Origin: Palsa-147 sp036513895
GTDB taxonomy: Bacteria > Acidobacteriota > Terriglobia > Acidiferrales > UBA7541
Reading direction: 5' to 3'
Length of the DNA stretch: 64,000 nucleotides
Assembly (NCBI GenBank): GCA_036513895.1
Contig: DATBYF010000055.1
Span: forward strand, 122,050 to 186,049
The position numbers were made by a program, and so were the translations under genes. The notes below the pieces were generated by a model, which made no database searches, was not told the origin of the DNA, and was given only the letters and a program-made list of their open reading frames with translations. This document shows, in pieces, positions 1-8,293 of the stretch. Position 1 is the stretch's first letter, and each line of letters starts with the position of its first letter.

Positions 1-1307
1 CTGGCTTCCTCCGGTATCAGCCGCACGGTGTTCCACGCGAACCGCTGCGCCTTGCCGACCTTGTCCTCGCGCCAGCGCTTGCCGTCCCACACCAGCCACT
101 TGAGCGCGGCGGCGTACTTCAGTTTCGAGCCGTGCCGCCACACCAGCCGCTCCATGTTGCCGATGTCGGTCAGGTTGAACGGCTCCGTCAGCCCGGCAGT
201 CTGCTGCGCGGCGACTTTTTTCGCTTCCTCGACCTCCTCGTCGGCGTCCATCACGCCGAGGAAATCCATGTCCACGGGCTTGAGCCTCGGGATTTCGAAG
301 GCCGCGCCAGTCTCCTCGACGAACTGCTCCACCTTCTTGAAGTCGGCGCATGAGTCGTGGAAGCACTCGACGTTGACCCAGCCGTTCTCGAAGAACACGG
401 CGAAGTCTTTGTGCTCCGGGTTGCGCGGGCAGATGCCCACGTATTTCTGAGCGCCCTTGTGCGGCACCGGGTCGCGGTGCTGCCAGCCAGCGGCGTCGAA
501 CAGGCCGAGCAGGTCGCGCTCAGTCCACGGCCCACCCGCGTACGCTGCCATTGCTTTCTTCGGCTGCTGCTTCTTTTCCGTCAGGTCGGCTACAGCCGCA
601 AGCTGCACCAGCCTGACCTCGCCCAATTTCTCTGTGGGCGCGAACATCCTCGCCGTGCGATGCGGGCGCTCGTCGGTCGAGTCGCCCTTCCTTGCCACGG
701 AGCCGTATGCCTTGACGATCCGCGCCGCGTTGTACACCTTGCGGTCGATATGGACGGTGGGAGTGTCAAACCTGCCGGCGAGCGCTTCGAGGCATCCCTT
801 GATCATGTCGCGGCTGAGCTCGTCGTTGGGCAGGTCGATAGGATAAAGCAAATGAAATCCGTTTCCCGAATCGCACGCGACTGGGTCTGCCCAGCCCTGC
901 TCGCGCAGCCAGTTGAGCACCTCGGTTGCGAGCTTCTTCGCGGCGGCTTTCTCCTCGTTCGTGGAACTGATCCCGGTTGGTCGCTGCGGGTCGATGTCCA
1001 CCAGCATCCATTCGCGCCGCGCGATGTCCGCGTCGTTGGTCGTGAAATGAGACCAGTTCTTCAACTGGTTGCTGGCGCGTGCCAGCAGCGCCGGGTTGAC
1101 GGGATTGAGCGTGATGTAGCAGCCCTCGTATTCGCCCTTGTCCAGCGTGGCGAGTGCATGCGCGAGTGCGACGAAGCCGTTGAAGTAGCCGCTGATGGTG
1201 CCGAAGCGCCCGGCTTTCGGGACGCGAATCTCGAAAGTCCGCGCCTTGCCCTTCGCCAGCACGTTCAGCGCGATCTCCGCGTTTTCCCTGTCGAACCTGT
1301 TGCTCAT
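1..1307 (-). CDS. Primase-helicase of phage/plasmid type (3' part cut by window edge)
   Basis: Reading from an ATG at 1307, 435 codons are open to the first base, so the C-terminus is missing. The N-terminal part looks like an archaeo-eukaryotic-type primase: VDIDPQ (D104, D106), then SGNGFHLLYPIDLP (about 147-160) and HIDRKVYNAARI (about 186-197), the usual spacing of the catalytic acids and the nucleotide-binding His. The visible C-terminal end (KYAAALKWLVWDGKRW) resembles the start of the D5/P4-like domain that precedes a superfamily 3 helicase. Such proteins start replication of satellites, plasmids and integrative elements. The ATG overlaps the stop of the upstream gene by 4 bp, so the two are translationally coupled. 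The family is fairly sure; the helicase part is inferred because it lies outside the window. Confidence 0.85.
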   Translation of the reverse strand, partial: MSNRFDRENAEIALNVLAKGKARTFEIRVPKAGRFGTISGYFNGFVALAHALATLDKGEYEGCYITLNPVNPALLARASNQLKNWSHFTTNDADIARREWMLVDIDPQRPTGISSTNEEKAAAKKLATEVLNWLREQGWADPVACDSGNGFHLLYPIDLPNDELSRDMIKGCLEALAGRFDTPTVHIDRKVYNAARIVKAYGSVARKGDSTDERPHRTARMFAPTEKLGEVRLVQLAAVADLTEKKQQPKKAMAAYAGGPWTERDLLGLFDAAGWQHRDPVPHKGAQKYVGICPRNPEHKDFAVFFENGWVNVECFHDSCADFKKVEQFVEETGAAFEIPRLKPVDMDFLGVMDADEEVEEAKKVAAQQTAGLTEPFNLTDIGNMERLVWRHGSKLKYAAALKWLVWDGKRWREDKVGKAQRFAWNTVRLIPEEA

Positions 1308-1639
1308 ATTCCCCCGAGCAGCTTGCGCTCGGCCGCTTCCGTCGCATCCTCGGCTCTTTTGCAGTAGGTACCCAGCGGCAGCGACGAGGCCCAGTCCCCG
1401 CATTCGACAAACCTGCCGAAATCAAAATCCTCATGGACGGCGCGAAGCCGTGCCCCCAAATCCTTTTCGCGCACGCCGTTCACACGTGTTCGGTCTACGG
1501 CCCAATCTGCGATCGGCGTCGGCTCGATGTCGGTGAACACCGTGTAGGATTTCCGATTGTCGGAGTGGATGCTCGCCGGCGCGTCGTCCTCTTCGAGGGG
1601 CGCGGCTAGGTTCGGCTTTTTCGGATTAGTCTCTTCCAT
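1304..1639 (-). CDS. Small acidic hypothetical protein coupled to the primase
   Basis: This 111-aa protein starts at ATG 1639 behind an AGGATTGAG Shine-Dalgarno-like stretch and ends in a 4-bp ATGA overlap with the primase-helicase start. It has no transmembrane segment or signal peptide. The first 25 residues are rich in Pro, Asp and Glu and probably disordered. I do not recognise the family. The tight coupling suggests a replication accessory role for the same element, but nothing in the sequence proves it. Confidence 0.6.
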   Translation of the reverse strand: MEETNPKKPNLAAPLEEDDAPASIHSDNRKSYTVFTDIEPTPIADWAVDRTRVNGVREKDLGARLRAVHEDFDFGRFVECGDWASSLPLGTYCKRAEDATEAAERKLLGGI

Positions 1640-1780
1640 CTCAATCCTGCTTTCTCATCCTCTTGCGCCTTGTCGAAGGGCGGTCGAGGGAAGCGTTGCG
1701 GGGATGGTGAGGATTGAGGTCAACCACCCCCGCGCTCTGATCTTGTCTCCAAGACCCTCGACATCTATAGATACTGAAAG

Positions 1781-2059
1781 TCACCGGATTTTTGGCTTTT
1801 TCTCCGGCATCCACCGCTGGCGGCGCGGGCCGGCTTTTTGCCGTGGCAAACCCATCTCGTTAGCCCAATAGCTCAACGTTCTCAGGCTTACCCGACGCTC
1901 CTTGGAGATGTCCGTGTACGGAATACCGGCCAAGGAGCGCGCGCAAAACAATTGCCGTATCGCGTCCGATTTCAAGCCCATGGTTTTCGTATTCGCCAGA
2001 CTCGCAGCGACTCTTGCGTTCGAGATTGCCGCTACCGACGCCTCTGTGTAGACGGACAC
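1781..2059 (-). CDS. Small helix-turn-helix-like protein
   Basis: The frame gives 92 aa from a GTG at 2059, or 66 aa from the ATG at 1981 (MGLKSDAIRQLF). Neither start has a good ribosome binding site. The segment IPYTDISKERRVSLRTLSYW reads like a helix-turn-helix: a first helix, a turn after ISKE, and a recognition helix starting VSLRTL. It is followed by an Arg/Lys-rich tail (PRQKAGPRRQRW). A DNA-binding or regulatory role for the surrounding replication element is plausible. It lies upstream of the 1639 gene on the same strand, separated by about 140 bp without a gene. Confidence 0.5.
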   Translation of the reverse strand: MSVYTEASVAAISNARVAASLANTKTMGLKSDAIRQLFCARSLAGIPYTDISKERRVSLRTLSYWANEMGLPRQKAGPRRQRWMPEKKPKIR

Positions 2060-2095
2060 GGAAGTGGCGACGCCCGGAGGACTGCCGCATAGCAG

Positions 2096-2121
2096 AAAGC
2101 CCCGGCTGGAACCGGGGCTTT
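2096..2121 (+). promoter_or_regulatory. Perfect 10-bp hairpin abutting a ribosome binding site
   Basis: AAAGCCCCGG (2096-2105) and CCGGGGCTTT (2112-2121) are exact reverse complements with a 6-nt loop. The GGAGG Shine-Dalgarno of the gene starting at 2134 begins one base after the right arm. In the plus-strand transcript it could act as a leader hairpin; on either strand it could be a terminator arm. There is no long T run, so a terminator is less likely. Confidence 0.5.
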
Positions 2122-2133
2122 GGAGGTCACAAC

Positions 2134-2553
2134 ATGGATAGGAATATTAATACTCGCCCGCGCTACGAACGTGGAGAAGACGGCAAGCTGTACCGCGAGA
2201 TTCCGGGTTCCCAAAGGTACGAAAACGACCCGGAAATGCCAACCGGAAACCCGCACATACCTTACTTCCAAGTCTGCGTGAGCGACTGGGAGGAGCTTCG
2301 GCCAACCGTGCCACCCGAGCGACCGTTCTGTGAGAACAAAACCTGCCCGGGTCGTAAGGCAACTGAAATTCTGATCTGGGAGTTGGACGGCAGCAGGCAG
2401 ACGCGCCTCTGGTGCGAGACCTGCGCCAACGCCAAAGGTCGCTATAAAGGTCGCTGGATGGGGAAGCTCTTGCGCTGGCATGAGGGGAAGTGGCCGGAGC
2501 ATCGCGACGCCGGGCTGTGCCGGACGGACATTGACATCGCCGATTACACTTGA
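2134..2553 (+). CDS. Hypothetical zinc-ribbon-like protein
   Basis: This 139-aa protein starts at ATG 2134, chosen because GGAGG lies 7 nt upstream. Two cysteine pairs, CENKTC and CETC, about 30 residues apart, suggest a zinc-binding knuckle. The rest is charged and soluble, with many Arg, Asp and Trp. It is the only plus-strand gene among the minus-strand genes of the left element. I do not recognise a named family. A small treble-clef or zinc-ribbon protein of phage type is the best description. Confidence 0.6.
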   Translation: MDRNINTRPRYERGEDGKLYREIPGSQRYENDPEMPTGNPHIPYFQVCVSDWEELRPTVPPERPFCENKTCPGRKATEILIWELDGSRQTRLWCETCANAKGRYKGRWMGKLLRWHEGKWPEHRDAGLCRTDIDIADYT

Positions 2554-2737
2554 AACCGGAAGGCATGATTACCATCAGCCGCGTACACGCTCGTGCATGG
2601 GTGGTGTGCGCTAGTTGCTCACGCCACAGGTCGCTTCCTTCTCGAAATCGATTTGAGTCTGAAAGATGCGTGCACAATGGTGCCGCAAACGGCGCACCGC
2701 GTGTGAGCAATTGCCGAAATCATTACGCACCTGCCTT

Positions 2738-3001
2738 TTACGTGTTGAGCCACTTCCGCACGCTTATCACGTCGCCCTCCTTTATGTAGCCGAGGATCGC
2801 GCCGGACCCGAGCACACGGACCGTCATGCTCTTACGATCTTCCGCGCGCTCCACTGTCACGCGATAGAATTCGGAAACGGCCCCGCCGTCATGTAAAACG
2901 GTGGAACCTATGGCCTCCACGATGGTGTCCACATTGGCCTTCAACTCTTCGTCCGAGATGCCCTCCGATCCAATTATTAAAACTTGCGGGAAAAGCTCCA
3001 T
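2738..3001 (-). CDS. Hypothetical 87-aa protein
   Basis: The start at ATG 3001 follows an AGGAGGG site with good spacing, so translation is well supported. The protein is soluble, begins MELFPQVLIIGSEG and ends IKEGDVISVRKWLNT. It may fold as a small alpha/beta domain with a C-terminal beta-strand pair. No catalytic motif is visible. It follows the 3070-4611 gene with 68 bp between them and is probably co-transcribed. Function unknown. Confidence 0.65.
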   Translation of the reverse strand: MELFPQVLIIGSEGISDEELKANVDTIVEAIGSTVLHDGGAVSEFYRVTVERAEDRKSMTVRVLGSGAILGYIKEGDVISVRKWLNT

Positions 3002-3069
3002 CTTGTCCCTCCTGGAATCTTCAGCGCCGTATTCATCGGCGGGCGCTGGGCCGTCCCAGCGTTTTCATC

Positions 3070-4611
3070 CTATGGCTCACTGCTGCTGGCCGCGGCGTAG
3101 GCCCTGACGATCTGGCCGCAGTCGTCGCAGTGATATCCGCCGATACAGCCAGGCCGGGGTTTCAGATCAGTGCGGTTGACGTGCTTGCACCCAGGGTGTC
3201 CGGTGGGCTGCTTCGCCACGGGTTCGACCGGCTTGGTTTCGGTCGGCGGAGCGAGCACAAACGTTCCGCTGTTGAGGTCAATGCGGCCCGCAGGCGGCCC
3301 CACCTTGACCGTGATGCCGAGCCGGTCGCGCTCACGGCGGAGATTCGCCGCGAAGGTGCTAGACGCGCCAACGACCTTGCGTGGCGTCAGCTTGCCTTTT
3401 GACTTTTCCATTGGAATTGACGGTGGCACAGATGCAGGCGCATCCGGAGTCAGCGACTCAGGCTCGGATTCCTGCGGCCCCGTCTCTTCGTTCGCGAGCA
3501 CTGTCAGCTCGGAATCGGCCGGATCGACATGCTTCTCGTTCTGTTGGGCTTCCGGGATCGAAGCATATTCCGATGCGGGCGAAGGCGTCACAGCCTTGAA
3601 AATCGCTGCGGCGAGCAAGTTTGCGTTTTCCGCCATGGCTCGCAGCATGGTTGCTAGCTGCGCGAAGTCTTGCGCGTTCGAGCGCACTTGATCTGGCTTG
3701 TCTCGCAGCGTCTGAACAATTTTCTTGAACCCACTTTTTTCAAATGAGCACATGTAATTGCGGCTAAAGTTCTCCGATGCGTCGGCGAAGTACTTCAGCT
3801 TGTAATCGGGCGCGGGAAGCTGGTGCCTCTGCCAGTCTTCGAAAGTCGCAGTTTCGGGTACTGGTGTTTCCGCGGGAGGCGGCAGCGGCTCCAGCTGTGC
3901 GTACTGTCCGTCCGCGATGGCTTCGAGGATGTTTTTCGCCATCGCCCCAGCCTTGTTGACGCGCTCCTGCGGGGATGTCATGTTGTCGCAAGCCAATAGT
4001 TGCGCCATTCTGATGCCAGCCTTCGCGATGAGATCGGCTTCGGTTTCGCTGTTGATGAGGATTTCCCTCTTCTTGCCCCGTTTAGGCGGTGGAGGGTTCT
4101 CTTGCGCCAGCCGCAGAGCTTCCTTCTGGCGGATTTCAAGCTTCCAATAACGGCGCTTCGCCGGGTCGATGCCGAGGCTGCGCAGGTACTTGCCCATGCC
4201 CTTGCCGCCCGTGCCCGAGATGCCGTTGATGGATTCGCCGCGATCGAAGCGCACTGACATCTCTTCCCAGATGGCCATCAGGCGCGTCTTTATTATTTGC
4301 CGCCCCTCGTTGCTCAGGGCATCGAGCACATCCAACTCGTGCGTTGCCATCTCGTGTAACTGCTCCATCGTAGTGCCGGGGCTGCTGAGAACGGTGCGAG
4401 AGATAGGCTCGACCTTACGCTCCACCGACTGAGTGGTCTCGACGTACTCTCCATCAACGGAGTTAACGGGCACAATGGACCGGGACTCCGAAGCGTTGGA
4501 TACCAACGCTTGCGACGATTTTGCCCCCACGGGATTCCTCGCTGGACGGCGAATCTGTGGAGCGGTGGCCGGCAGCGGAATGGACTCCAAAGACGAAATG
4601 ACTGTTGACAT
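3070..4611 (-). CDS. Hypothetical 513-aa protein with C-terminal zinc-ribbon-like motif
   Basis: ATG at 4611 follows AAGGAG with good spacing. The first 75 residues and residues about 345-430 are rich in Pro, Ser, Thr and Glu and look disordered. Between them are helical, charged segments. The last 50 residues contain CKH...CIGGYHCDDC, a likely zinc-binding group. It sits 12 bp downstream of the AlkB-like gene, so the two share a transcript. I do not recognise a family. Its place beside a primase suggests a structural or DNA-processing role in the element, but this is inference. Confidence 0.65.
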   Translation of the reverse strand: MSTVISSLESIPLPATAPQIRRPARNPVGAKSSQALVSNASESRSIVPVNSVDGEYVETTQSVERKVEPISRTVLSSPGTTMEQLHEMATHELDVLDALSNEGRQIIKTRLMAIWEEMSVRFDRGESINGISGTGGKGMGKYLRSLGIDPAKRRYWKLEIRQKEALRLAQENPPPPKRGKKREILINSETEADLIAKAGIRMAQLLACDNMTSPQERVNKAGAMAKNILEAIADGQYAQLEPLPPPAETPVPETATFEDWQRHQLPAPDYKLKYFADASENFSRNYMCSFEKSGFKKIVQTLRDKPDQVRSNAQDFAQLATMLRAMAENANLLAAAIFKAVTPSPASEYASIPEAQQNEKHVDPADSELTVLANEETGPQESEPESLTPDAPASVPPSIPMEKSKGKLTPRKVVGASSTFAANLRRERDRLGITVKVGPPAGRIDLNSGTFVLAPPTETKPVEPVAKQPTGHPGCKHVNRTDLKPRPGCIGGYHCDDCGQIVRAYAAASSSEP

Positions 4612-4623
4612 GAGTGCGTCTCC

Positions 4624-5238
4624 TTAAAACTCTCTGTAGGTCAGCGAAATGCGCGCTCCCGTTGCGCTTTTATCCTGCGGGATCGCGTGCTTCCAATTTT
4701 GGTTGACGGCGTTCGAGAACAGAACCAGACTGCCGGGCAGCAGCTCGAGAACGAGCGCATCGCGCAGCGTGGACATGGACTCAACCGTGGGCTGCTTCAT
4801 GCCGACCTCTTTGGGAATGAAGACCATTTTTCGCGCGGACCCAAGGCTTAGCGACACAATGTATTTCGGTTCGACGCTCTCCCCGCCGATGACGGTGGGC
4901 TTGTCGCGATGCGCGCCGATATAGGCGGTGGGACTCGCATACTGGTTGCAGGCGCACTGGAGAAGAGTTATGCCCAACTGCGATTCCAGTCGCTTGCGAA
5001 CCTCAATCGCGATGCCCTCCCACCCAATGGAGGGCTTCGCGGTTTTGTTGTAAGAGTATGGAAGCCCGTAGTCCACAGTCCGACGCTCGATGGTGTTAAT
5101 CTTTCCGTACATGGTTACCGTTTCCGGGGTGAACGATAGCTTCTGCGCTTCTCGGTACAGCATCTCGGGATCGTCCGCCCACTTGGGAACGTAGATGACT
5201 TCCCCTTCCCCGAGCTTGTATTTGATCGGCATATTCAT
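4624..5238 (-). CDS. AlkB-like 2-oxoglutarate/Fe(II) dioxygenase
   Basis: This 204-aa protein carries the full dioxygenase signature. The iron ligands are H110 and D112 in AYIGAHRD and H184 in NWKHAIP. The 2-oxoglutarate/substrate arginines are R196 and R202 in ARISLTYREF. PYSYNKTAKPSIGW upstream resembles the nucleotide-recognition lid of ALKBH2-type enzymes. Members remove alkyl groups from nucleic-acid bases or hydroxylate them. On a mobile element it could repair or modify the element's DNA. The length fits the short AlkB-like group. It is followed 12 bp later by the 3070-4611 gene. Family confidence is high; the substrate is unknown. Confidence 0.88.
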   Translation of the reverse strand: MNMPIKYKLGEGEVIYVPKWADDPEMLYREAQKLSFTPETVTMYGKINTIERRTVDYGLPYSYNKTAKPSIGWEGIAIEVRKRLESQLGITLLQCACNQYASPTAYIGAHRDKPTVIGGESVEPKYIVSLSLGSARKMVFIPKEVGMKQPTVESMSTLRDALVLELLPGSLVLFSNAVNQNWKHAIPQDKSATGARISLTYREF

Positions 5239-5403
5239 GATCGGTTTTCCCTCATTTCGAGGATTTCATCTCATGGGAGGCAATGCACGGACACAAAAAA
5301 ACAGGATTTTGGAAGAGAGCGTCCGCCTGTTGAGGTCGCGGCATCCTTCTGCTACGGGGCTTGGGCTAGGAAATAGCGAGATTGGAAAGGGATAACTGCA
5401 CTC

Positions 5404-6300
5404 TTATCGGTGGGTCTGATCGGGGTAGAAAGTCAGTAGTTCCTGCCTTAGCTCGCCGGAATTTGCCCTCTGCTGCGTGCTCATTTCGATTAGTTCCGGT
5501 AGACAGGACCTCGGCTTGCGAAATCGCTGCACCTGTTTCTCGATTGCGTCTCTGGTTGGCGGGTTCCTGCCATACGCCCGATACACTACCGCCAGCAGGT
5601 CGGTCACGAGCGCGAACTTCGGTTCACCGCTGCAAGTCTTGACGTACGACAACAGTGTGAACAATTCGTGACCGGAATTCAGTTCTATGGCTGGAGACCA
5701 GAGCAGCGTCTCAATTTCGTGATTGCACATGTCGACCAATGTCTTCAATGAATCGACGTTCTCGGATTTGACCGTATGGGCCAATGCTCTCAATGAATCA
5801 ATGTCCTTGCGGCTAATAAAGGTGAGGGATGCGTTCGAAAGCGCCTGCTCCAACTCAAGCGCTGCCTTCAAAACGTGATTCTGGTATTGACCCTGCTTGC
5901 GCTTGATAAGGTGCTGTCCCTTATTGTCCTTTGCTAGTTTGGATTGGGTTCCTTGTGCGAGTCCATTCATGGACCTCCAAAGGTGGTTCCGGGATTGACT
6001 CAGCTTGCGCTTGATGCGTTGCTGTTTCTGGTTATCCTTCGCAAATTCGGATTGGGTTGCGGGCTTGTGGCTTGCTTCCAGAAAGGCAAGGCGTAGTACA
6101 ACATCCGGGTCACAACTTACCTCTGTGAGCCTTGCTAACACGGCTGCGGGACTGTCAATGTGGCCGGCTGGAATCAAATCGGCGAGTTCCAGCCACTTCG
6201 CGCACCACCGTTTCCATCGGGATCGGTAGAACTCATGCCGCCACCATAAAAGGGACTTGTTCTCTGTGGAACTCGGCGTGTTCACCGGTCCGTGTGCCAT
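5404..6300 (-). CDS. Hypothetical protein with internal duplication
   Basis: This is a 298-aa soluble, basic protein beginning MAHGPVNTPSSTENK. An imperfect repeat of about 30 residues occurs twice, 36 residues apart: TQSEFAKDNQKQQRIKRK near residue 82 and TQSKLAKDNKGQHLIKRK near residue 118. A weaker repeat, DSLRALAHTVKSEN / DSLKTLVDMCNHE, follows near residue 170. The first 35 residues are rich in Trp and Arg. No enzymatic motif is visible and the family is not recognised. It is transcribed toward the AlkB-like gene with a 165-bp gap. Confidence 0.55.
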   Translation of the reverse strand: MAHGPVNTPSSTENKSLLWWRHEFYRSRWKRWCAKWLELADLIPAGHIDSPAAVLARLTEVSCDPDVVLRLAFLEASHKPATQSEFAKDNQKQQRIKRKLSQSRNHLWRSMNGLAQGTQSKLAKDNKGQHLIKRKQGQYQNHVLKAALELEQALSNASLTFISRKDIDSLRALAHTVKSENVDSLKTLVDMCNHEIETLLWSPAIELNSGHELFTLLSYVKTCSGEPKFALVTDLLAVVYRAYGRNPPTRDAIEKQVQRFRKPRSCLPELIEMSTQQRANSGELRQELLTFYPDQTHR

Positions 6301-6952
6301 AGCGCATCAGCATATCGCACCGTCTCGCAAACGGCACAGAGCAGTATCGCGACACGGGAAAACGCTCGGGACAAAACACACCTGCGGCTGTCCGGTGGTA
6401 TGGCAGGGGAGAGTGGGCGACCACTCCCCCCTATGCCGATTCGATGCCCACGTCGCGCACGCTGGGGTGTCATGCAGTTCCACGAACGAGCAAGCCCGCT
6501 TCATCGCTTGTCCAACCGCGGCAGTCTCAACGAACTGGCCGTCCTTCCCGCGCATGTAGTCCGATCATGCTCGGCGCACCCGGCACACCCACTGGGCAAA
6601 GTTGGAACCGCCAAAGACCACTCCAGTTTCCAAGGTTTCAAGCGCCCTCCAGTATTTATTCATGAGGTCTGGCAACCAAGGTCATCCGTGACACGTTAGC
6701 CGCGACGAAAGAGAAATTTCTGTGATCACGAGCACACCGCAAGTTTCAGGCACAGTTCCCGCCGTTCTCGGCTGCATGCTCAGCGTTGCAGGCTTCTTCG
6801 TGGCAGGCACGCCGGCTGAATCCGTCGGCTCCCTCGTCCAACCTCAGACCATCAGGCTCCCTCACCGTGAACTTGTAAATATCCATTGTCCAGAACGCGT
6901 GGTAGCATCCACGCCGGTAACGCCTTCGACGGCGAGCACTGGGGGTAAAACA
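6301..6952. other. 652-bp stretch without a convincing gene
   Basis: Short frames occur on both strands. The plus-strand integrase frame extends open from GTG 6722 and adds 77 residues with no similarity to integrase starts. On the minus strand, MNKYWRALETLE... near 6663 and MRGKDGQFVETA... from 6555 lie in the same frame, interrupted by a single TGA, and may be one decayed small gene. Nothing here is strong enough to call. Confidence 0.4.
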
Positions 6953-8095
6953 GTGCCACGAAGAAGGTTTCAGAAAGGAACCCTAATAGTGCGGGGAAAG
7001 AAACCAGTGCGTTGTGGAGTTTTCCGGGAGGATGTGCAGCGACCAAACGGAACATTCGAGCGGGTGCAGCGTACTGTGGTTCTCGGCCCTGTAAGTAGTC
7101 TATCTGAACGCGCAGCGTGGAAGTTATTTCAGCCGTACCTCGACGGTGTGAATGCAGCCACAAAGCTGCCACCCAAGTCTGGAATGACCCTCGAAGAATT
7201 CGTCAAAGAGTGGCGTTCCAGCGTGGCAGTAAACCTGAAAGGCAGCACCACACGTGCGGCAGAATCGCATCTGCGTGCGCACATCATTCCGAAGCTAGGC
7301 AGTCTGCTGTTGACGGGGATAAACACGAAGACGGTGCAGAGCTTCGTGGCGTACCTTGCCAGCGGGGGGCGGTCAAGAAAGACGGTCGAAAATAACCTGC
7401 TAACTCTCTCTTCAATCCTTCGAACTGCAAGAGCTTGGGATTATGCCTGTGGGAATTTCTCGTTGGCTGACATCACCATGCCCCGTGAGGGAGTGAAAAA
7501 GGAGCAGCGGTGCTTCACTGACCAGGAAGTCGGGAGAATTCTTGCGGCTGCGTCCGAACCATTCGGCACAATTCTTGCAGTGACGGCAGTGCTGGGTCTG
7601 CGTATCGGAGAGGTTCTCGCCCTTCGTGTCAGTGACGTAGATTTCTCTCGGAAGATCGTCCGCGTGCGGCAGAGCGTTGACGCCGCCACCCGGACTATCC
7701 AAGGAGTGAAGTCTCGCGCCAGCAGTGCAGACGTTCCCATGCCGTCTCAGCTTGAAGCTCGCTTGCGTGCTCACTTGGAGAAACACGAAGGAAAGACTGA
7801 CCTGGTCTTCGTCAATCGCCGCGGCCGTCCATTCTCAGCGAACAAGCTGCGTGAAAAACAACTCCACCCTTTGTTGAAGAGGTTGGGTGTTCCACGTGGC
7901 GGGTTCCATGCAGCGCGTCATGGTGCAACCAGTTCCTTGCTTGCAGACGGGGCAACCCCTGCTGTGGTGCAGAAGCAACTGCGCCACAGTGACGCACGTA
8001 TCACGTTGGGAGTGTACGGTCACGTCATCGACAATCAGCAGCGGAATGCAGTTGAGAATCGGTCAGCACGCATCGAAAAGTTTGCAGTGAATTAG
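6953..8095 (+). CDS. Tyrosine recombinase / integrase of the left element
   Basis: The GTG at 6953 is chosen because GGGGG lies 7 nt upstream and the product then starts VPRRRFQKGTLIVRGKK, the usual start of this integrase group. A longer frame from GTG 6722 adds 77 unrelated residues. The 380-aa protein has an N-terminal arm-binding domain, a SAM-like core-binding domain (MTLEEFVKEWRSSVA) and a catalytic domain. The catalytic domain shows Arg in LGLRIGEVLALR, the HxxR box in FHAARHG, LRHSDARITLGVYGHV with the His, and the nucleophilic Tyr. It ends 66 bp before the att repeat at 8162, with its gene pointing at it, as expected for an element integrated at a tRNA 3' end. Confidence 0.9.
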   Translation: MPRRRFQKGTLIVRGKKPVRCGVFREDVQRPNGTFERVQRTVVLGPVSSLSERAAWKLFQPYLDGVNAATKLPPKSGMTLEEFVKEWRSSVAVNLKGSTTRAAESHLRAHIIPKLGSLLLTGINTKTVQSFVAYLASGGRSRKTVENNLLTLSSILRTARAWDYACGNFSLADITMPREGVKKEQRCFTDQEVGRILAAASEPFGTILAVTAVLGLRIGEVLALRVSDVDFSRKIVRVRQSVDAATRTIQGVKSRASSADVPMPSQLEARLRAHLEKHEGKTDLVFVNRRGRPFSANKLREKQLHPLLKRLGVPRGGFHAARHGATSSLLADGATPAVVQKQLRHSDARITLGVYGHVIDNQQRNAVENRSARIEKFAVN

Positions 8096-8099
8096 TTCA

Positions 8100-8128
8100 A
8101 TTGTTGTTAAACAGTTTATTGTTGTTAA
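8100..8128. repeat. Direct repeat next to att, possible integrase arm sites
   Basis: ATTGTTGTTAA occurs at 8100-8110 and again at 8118-8128, 18 bp apart in the same orientation, in an AT-rich stretch between the integrase stop and the att core at 8162. This spacing and position fit integrase arm-type binding sites of the left element. That is inference from position only. Confidence 0.4.
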
Positions 8129-8161
8129 TTTCCCAAATAAACCGATAAGAATGAGAAGTTT

Positions 8162-8184
8162 TGGTAGGGGCGGTGGGGATCGAA
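8162..8184. repeat. attL: 23-bp copy of the tRNA-Lys 3' end
   Basis: These 23 bases (beginning TGGTAGGGGCGG and ending GGATCGAA) are identical to 33926-33948, the encoded CCA, acceptor and T-arm end of the tRNA-Lys gene. Identity stops sharply on both sides. No tRNA lies here, so this is the displaced attachment copy made by site-specific integration. It marks the left boundary of the 25.8-kb island and probably also the right boundary of the element at 1-8161. Confidence 0.9.
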
Positions 8185-8263
8185 ATCCGCACTGCCAGTA
8201 TTCTCAAGGACTTACGAAACACTCTGCGGAACAGAAAGAAACGACTTAGCACTCAGGGGAACG

Positions 8264-8289
8264 CTTAATGCTGCCCTAAAGCTGCCTCG
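8264..8289. repeat. Left copy of a terminal repeat shared by both island ends
   Basis: CTTAATGCTGCC, five bases, then GCTGCCTCG. The same pair with a four-base spacer occurs at 33865-33889, near the other island end and in the same orientation. It lies 80 bp inside attL and just outside the integrase stop. It is a candidate arm-type binding site for the integrase or excisionase. Confidence 0.55.
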
Positions 8290-8293
8290 TTTT

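Noticed and set aside
357..1367. Long plus-strand frame of 336 codons
   Set aside because: It is the antisense of the primase-helicase frame, which has clear primase motifs; the plus frame has no recognisable domain.
6307..6663. Minus-strand frames MNKYWRALETLE... and MRGKDGQFVETA... separated by one TGA
   Set aside because: They could be one decayed gene, but no site, domain or partner supports a call.
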